From Pseudomonas mohnii (GTDB lineage: Bacteria > Pseudomonadota > Gammaproteobacteria > Pseudomonadales > Pseudomonadaceae): 64,000 nucleotides of DNA. Every line of letters starts with the position of its first letter. The stretch's first letter is position 1. Positions 60,370 through 64,000 of this stretch are shown here, one piece after another. The notes under the pieces were generated by a model. The model was not told the origin of the DNA. It searched no databases and saw only the letters and a list, made by a program, of their open reading frames with translations. Made by a program: the position numbers and the translations under genes. Where the stretch lies: contig NZ_FNRV01000001.1 of the NCBI RefSeq assembly GCF_900105115.1, positions 4,572,501 to 4,636,500 on the forward strand, read 5' to 3'.

Positions 60370-62892
60370 ATGTTCCCGATGACGCCCATCGCGGCAGCGC
60401 TTGCGTTGCTGTTATGTAGCAGTGCATTTGCGGCGCCCACTTCTATTGATCATACGCCGCGCACTTTGCTGGCTCAGGCCAAAGGTTTGCCGGCAGAGTT
60501 CGAGGAGCATTTCTTCGACGTTCCGTTGGCGGTTCGGGTCGAACTCGATCAGCAACCGCTCGGCGAGGCGATGATTGTGTTGTCCCGCGATGACCGGGTG
60601 ACGTTGCTCGACTTCACCGACACCAGTGAAAGCCGTTTCGGCGCCGGCGAACGCCAGGCCTGGTCTGACATCCTCAAGCCCGGCGTGGCCCTCGGGGCGT
60701 GCAAGGGGCAATGCCCGGAACAAATGCTGGCGGTTCACTACAACCTGGAAAATTCATTGCTGTCGATCGTCACCGAAAATGCCGAGCGCGATAGCGAAGC
60801 CAAGCGTTTCTACGCTCAACCGGAAGGCGGCAGCAGCGGCCTGATGGTGCGTAACCAACTCAATCTCAACGGCGGCCAGGATCAAGACCTGGGTGGCCGT
60901 TTCGGTCTGGAAGCCAGCGGCAGCCTGGGCAACTGGAGCCAGAGCTTCAACATGCAACTGGCGCGCCTGGGTGGGCCGGATGACAAGACCTATCACGCCG
61001 TGCAGGAGCTTTTCACCCAGCGCGAACTGGAGGGCCGTTTCTTCCGGCTGGGCTACTTCACGCCCAACTCCGAAGGCCTGACTCGCCAGCCCCGTTCGTT
61101 CGGCACCAGTCCCGACACCGCCGTGGGCGTGATGTATGGCAGCTCTGACAGCCTGGCCATCGACAGCCCGAAACCCAGCGTATACCCGGTGTATGTCACG
61201 GCCAACCGCCAGGCGTCCGTGGAGATCTATCGCGATGGCCTGTTGATCAATACACAGGCGGTCCCGGCCGGTTTGCAGACCCTCGACACGCGGCCATTGC
61301 CCGGCGGAATTTATGAAGTGGAAGTGCGGTTGATCGAGGACGGTCAAGTCACCTCGACCACTCAGGAGCTGATCTACAAACCGAGCAACTGGCGCAACCA
61401 CGATGAGCGCTGGCGCTACAACCTGTTCGCCGGGCAGGAAAGCAAACTGTTCAGCAACTGGGACCAACAAAGCAGTGGCGATGCCACGGCGGGCGCCTCG
61501 ATCAACTATCTGCTGCATCCACGGGTGATTCTCGGACTGTCGGCACGCCAGGTGCGGGAAACGCTCCAGTACGGCAGCTCCATCGACTGGACCCTGGGCA
61601 ACAGCACCAGTGTCTACGCCAACCTCTACCAGACCGAAGACCACGGCACCGGTGCCGACCTGCAAGGGCTCTACAACTACGGTGCCGGCAGCCTGGTAAT
61701 CAGCCACAACCGTAGCTGGCTCGACACCACCAACACTTACGACACGCTGCCCGATGGCACCCGCGTGCGCCAACGCAATGTATTCACCGGCCAGACCAGC
61801 AATTCATCGCTGGCGCTGAATCACCGCATCAGTCGCAAGGATTCGCTCAACGCCCGGGTGTCCCACAGCGAGGGCAACGTCGAAGGGGTCGGTGTCGACC
61901 TCGGCTGGACCCAACGTACCCAATTGTTTGGCAGCGATGCCAATTGGCGCCTGTCGCTGTTCGACCGGCCGGGTAGTTACAGTAGCGGCGATGCGCGTAA
62001 TCGCGGGGTGGATCTGAGTATCAACCTGGCGCTCGGTGGCCCGGGGCAGCAGATTTCCGGCAGCATCGGCAGCCGCACTGCCCGTGACGGCAGTCGCGAC
62101 AACAATGCCTCGTTCGGCTACCGCAAAGACCTGCAGGACCACGTGTTGCAGAGCGTCTCGGTGACGGCACTCACCGATACCTATGGCGTCGGCTTGTCGA
62201 GCCTGGCGAATTTTCGCACCGACGCCATCAATGGCGACGGGTTTATCCAGCGCTCATCGTTCAACAACAAATTCACCGGTGGCGTGAACCTCGACAGCAC
62301 CTTGGTGGTGGGTGCGCAACGCATGGCGCTGACCAGCCAGCATCAAGGTCGGGGCGCCGGGATGATTGTCGACGTCGAGTCCGATATCGACGGGATCGCC
62401 CTGCGTGCCGACGACCTCAGTGGCGGCAGCGCAGCCCTGCGGCCGGGGCGCAATTTCATTCCGTTGACGGCCTACAAAAACAGTTCGGTGAGCTTCGACT
62501 TCGAAGGCAATCACGTGCCCGCGGCCAGCATCGAACCTTCGCGTACCCGCTATCACCTGAACAAGGGGGGCGTGGAGTACCGCAAGGTGCGGGTGATGAA
62601 AACCCTCACCGTACTCGGGCGCTTGGTCGACCCGCAGGGGCGGCCGCTCAAGGGCCACCACGTGATCAACCACGCCAGCCGTGGGGTCAGCGAGGTCGAT
62701 GGCTTCTTCTCGATGGAAATGAACGCGGGCTCACCGACCCTGGAGGTGCGTTATGCCGACCAGTTGCTGTGTCAGTTCCGTCTCGATGTCGACAAACACC
62801 GCAGTGAAAACAACGTGCTGATGATCGGTGATTTGCGCTGTTCGCCGGACACCCTGGCGGACGCCACCCACAACGTCGAAACGGCGGGCTGA
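60370..62892 (+). CDS. Alpha-type fimbrial usher (CfaC/TcfC-like)
   Basis: 840-residue outer-membrane usher. Signal peptide at the N-terminus (ALALLLCSSAFA). An N-terminal domain is followed by the beta-barrel with the E-set-like plug (VYVTANRQASVEIYRDGLLINTQAVPAG) and C-terminal plate domains ending VLMIGDLRCSPD. The family forms a pore for alpha-fimbrial subunits. Start: ATG 60370; a TTG at 60364 is also in frame but too close to GAG. About 110 bp after the pilin gene; no chaperone gene lies between. Confidence 0.9.
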   Translation: MFPMTPIAAALALLLCSSAFAAPTSIDHTPRTLLAQAKGLPAEFEEHFFDVPLAVRVELDQQPLGEAMIVLSRDDRVTLLDFTDTSESRFGAGERQAWSDILKPGVALGACKGQCPEQMLAVHYNLENSLLSIVTENAERDSEAKRFYAQPEGGSSGLMVRNQLNLNGGQDQDLGGRFGLEASGSLGNWSQSFNMQLARLGGPDDKTYHAVQELFTQRELEGRFFRLGYFTPNSEGLTRQPRSFGTSPDTAVGVMYGSSDSLAIDSPKPSVYPVYVTANRQASVEIYRDGLLINTQAVPAGLQTLDTRPLPGGIYEVEVRLIEDGQVTSTTQELIYKPSNWRNHDERWRYNLFAGQESKLFSNWDQQSSGDATAGASINYLLHPRVILGLSARQVRETLQYGSSIDWTLGNSTSVYANLYQTEDHGTGADLQGLYNYGAGSLVISHNRSWLDTTNTYDTLPDGTRVRQRNVFTGQTSNSSLALNHRISRKDSLNARVSHSEGNVEGVGVDLGWTQRTQLFGSDANWRLSLFDRPGSYSSGDARNRGVDLSINLALGGPGQQISGSIGSRTARDGSRDNNASFGYRKDLQDHVLQSVSVTALTDTYGVGLSSLANFRTDAINGDGFIQRSSFNNKFTGGVNLDSTLVVGAQRMALTSQHQGRGAGMIVDVESDIDGIALRADDLSGGSAALRPGRNFIPLTAYKNSSVSFDFEGNHVPAASIEPSRTRYHLNKGGVEYRKVRVMKTLTVLGRLVDPQGRPLKGHHVINHASRGVSEVDGFFSMEMNAGSPTLEVRYADQLLCQFRLDVDKHRSENNVLMIGDLRCSPDTLADATHNVETAG

Positions 62893-62933
62893 ACGGCCCG
62901 CGGTTAAATCTGGTTATTGGAGGTCAGGCCTAC

Positions 62934-64000
62934 ATGAGCGTCTCGCGTTCTTTCGTTTCACGCAGTCGTTGTTGGTCGGCAAGCGCTTTGATCGCCTGCG
63001 CGGCAGCTTTTCCCGTCATGGCTGAAGACGTTTCGATTACCGCTGTGTTCAAACCCGATCCGGCGTATCCACACCTGAACAAGTTCAAGAACACCACGCC
63101 GTCCAGTGGTTACTGCGGGATTTATCCAAGTGAGTGTGAGGATAACGAAATGTTCGGCCTGCAGGTGCCGATTGAGTTCAATTCGCGTTCGCCGATCCAG
63201 GCTAACCACACTTCCGCGCGGCGAGGCGCGATGTTCAAAGTGCCGGCCCAGTGGCGCGAGTTGACCATTGTTCACGAAGCGACAGGTGAACCGGAAAAGG
63301 TCCGGGTGCGGATTGCCGGAGTGGGTTCCCGGTACAAAACTGATGATGTGAAGAAACTGGTGGGCGGCGCTGCGGACTACTTGGTCGCGCACAGTATTTT
63401 ATGGGATTCGGCTTGGGTGAACGCCCCGTCACCTTGCCTCTATAGCGGGGTGGGTTGGTATACCGAAACCACCTTCCGATTTTTTTGGAAAACACCTTCC
63501 GAAGCCGTATGCGCCAAACAGGCGAAGTTCGATATTCCATGGATGCAACTGGAGTACCTCGACTTTGCCTATGAGCTTGAGACACCTAACCCGCTAGGCA
63601 TGTCTTCAGGGCACTACACCGGCTCGCTGAGCTACAGCGTCGGTCCCTTGGGCGATTTCGATTTCGGCGACCTGATGATTCCGACCGACTCGGTGTTGAC
63701 CCTGAACTTCAACCTCGACGTTCAGCACACCCTCAAGGTCGACATTCCGCCCGGTGGCGAAAAGGTCCAGTTGGTACCCGCCGGTGGCTGGCAGAGCTGG
63801 CTGCAGGCGGGGCGCAAACCGGTGCGGTTGTTCCGCGACCAGACCTTCAATATCTCGGCGTCTTCGCGTTTCAAGATGTACATGGAGTGTGAGCACGACA
63901 GCACTATCTACGACTGCCAGCTCGCTGATCGCGTCTCCAGGCGGGGGGTGGAGTTGCAGGTCTTTGTCAGCTTGCCCAATGGCCTGACCGACATGAGCGG
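62934..64000 (+). CDS. Putative fimbrial tip adhesin (CfaE-position), 3' truncated by the window
   Basis: Open from ATG 62934 (TTGGAGG upstream) to the window edge, at least 355 codons without a stop. Signal peptide at about residues 1-30 (ends FPVMA). The mature protein has six or more cysteines (SSGYCGIYPSECEDNE, PSPCLYSG, EAVCAKQ, MECEHDSTIYDCQ) and is beta-rich, with a subunit-like second part (GHYTGSLSYSVGPLGDF). Position after the usher and two-domain look match the tip adhesin of CS1-type operons; sequence identity to CfaE is not obvious to me. It probably determines binding specificity. Confidence 0.75.
   Translation, partial: MSVSRSFVSRSRCWSASALIACAAAFPVMAEDVSITAVFKPDPAYPHLNKFKNTTPSSGYCGIYPSECEDNEMFGLQVPIEFNSRSPIQANHTSARRGAMFKVPAQWRELTIVHEATGEPEKVRVRIAGVGSRYKTDDVKKLVGGAADYLVAHSILWDSAWVNAPSPCLYSGVGWYTETTFRFFWKTPSEAVCAKQAKFDIPWMQLEYLDFAYELETPNPLGMSSGHYTGSLSYSVGPLGDFDFGDLMIPTDSVLTLNFNLDVQHTLKVDIPPGGEKVQLVPAGGWQSWLQAGRKPVRLFRDQTFNISASSRFKMYMECEHDSTIYDCQLADRVSRRGVELQVFVSLPNGLTDMS

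Overview
This 64-kb window is chromosomal DNA from a fluorescent Pseudomonas (P. fluorescens group or a close relative). The evidence is high GC, many Pseudomonas-type REP/REPIN palindromes (GTAGGAGCGAGC and GTGGGAGCGGGC subtypes), protein families matching known Pseudomonas proteins, and characteristic gene groups (ispG-hisS-yfgM-bamB-der, pepA-holC, lptFG, lepA-lepB-rnc-era-recO-pdxJ, mltF/purL, guaBA, cumA-tadA, cmoAB, gcd/oprB). I saw no rRNA, tRNA, CRISPR, prophage or insertion sequence. Species assignment is inference.

Layout. 1-7.8 kb: isoprenoid enzyme IspG (5' truncated), HisS, a YfgM-like tether, outer-membrane assembly lipoprotein BamB, ribosome GTPase Der, then an overlapping aminotransferase/omega-amidase pair. 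8-12.7 kb (minus strand): leuA preceded by a candidate leucine-rich leader peptide, an unknown small protein, an M23 peptidase and xseA. 12.9-17.9 kb: holC and pepA on the minus strand, divergent from lptF-lptG (LPS export). 18-24.1 kb: lepA, lepB, a candidate 39-codon ORF, rnc, era, recO, pdxJ. 24.1-34.7 kb: mltF divergent from purL, then small housekeeping enzymes (NIF3-like, L,D-transpeptidase, two Nudix proteins, gamma-carbonic anhydrase, DUF1289, YhhQ-like transporter, purT). 34.9-38.8 kb: an unknown cysteine-rich protein, then guaB-guaA behind a near-consensus sigma70 promoter.

Accessory content starts at 38.9 kb. A 1561-residue toxin-like protein sits on the minus strand between guaA and the multicopper oxidase gene cumA; its C-terminal two thirds is a roughly 500-residue module present twice with a 552-residue period. 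After cumA-tadA and cmoA-cmoB comes a low-GC Ig-like orphan, then a lysoplasmalogenase, a chagasin-type inhibitor lipoprotein and a second Lon protease. Periplasmic glucose oxidation follows (gcd and an OprB porin), then VF530, a Pr6Pr membrane protein, and a metal-responsive regulator/ferric-reductase pair (YqjI/YqjH-like) with a perfect 18-bp palindrome upstream. The right end is a CS1/alpha-type chaperone-usher fimbrial locus (major subunit, usher, partial putative tip adhesin). It lies behind AT-rich DNA carrying a 22-bp direct repeat pair, a long 5'-UTR hairpin, and a further hairpin between subunit and usher.

The most unusual items are the internally duplicated toxin with apparently degenerate active-site signatures, the control region of the fimbrial operon, the regulator/palindrome unit at 58.7-59.3 kb, the leuA leader peptide, and the lepB-rnc junction. 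Several blocks that I recall as far apart in P. aeruginosa are adjacent here, with REP elements or terminators at most joints.
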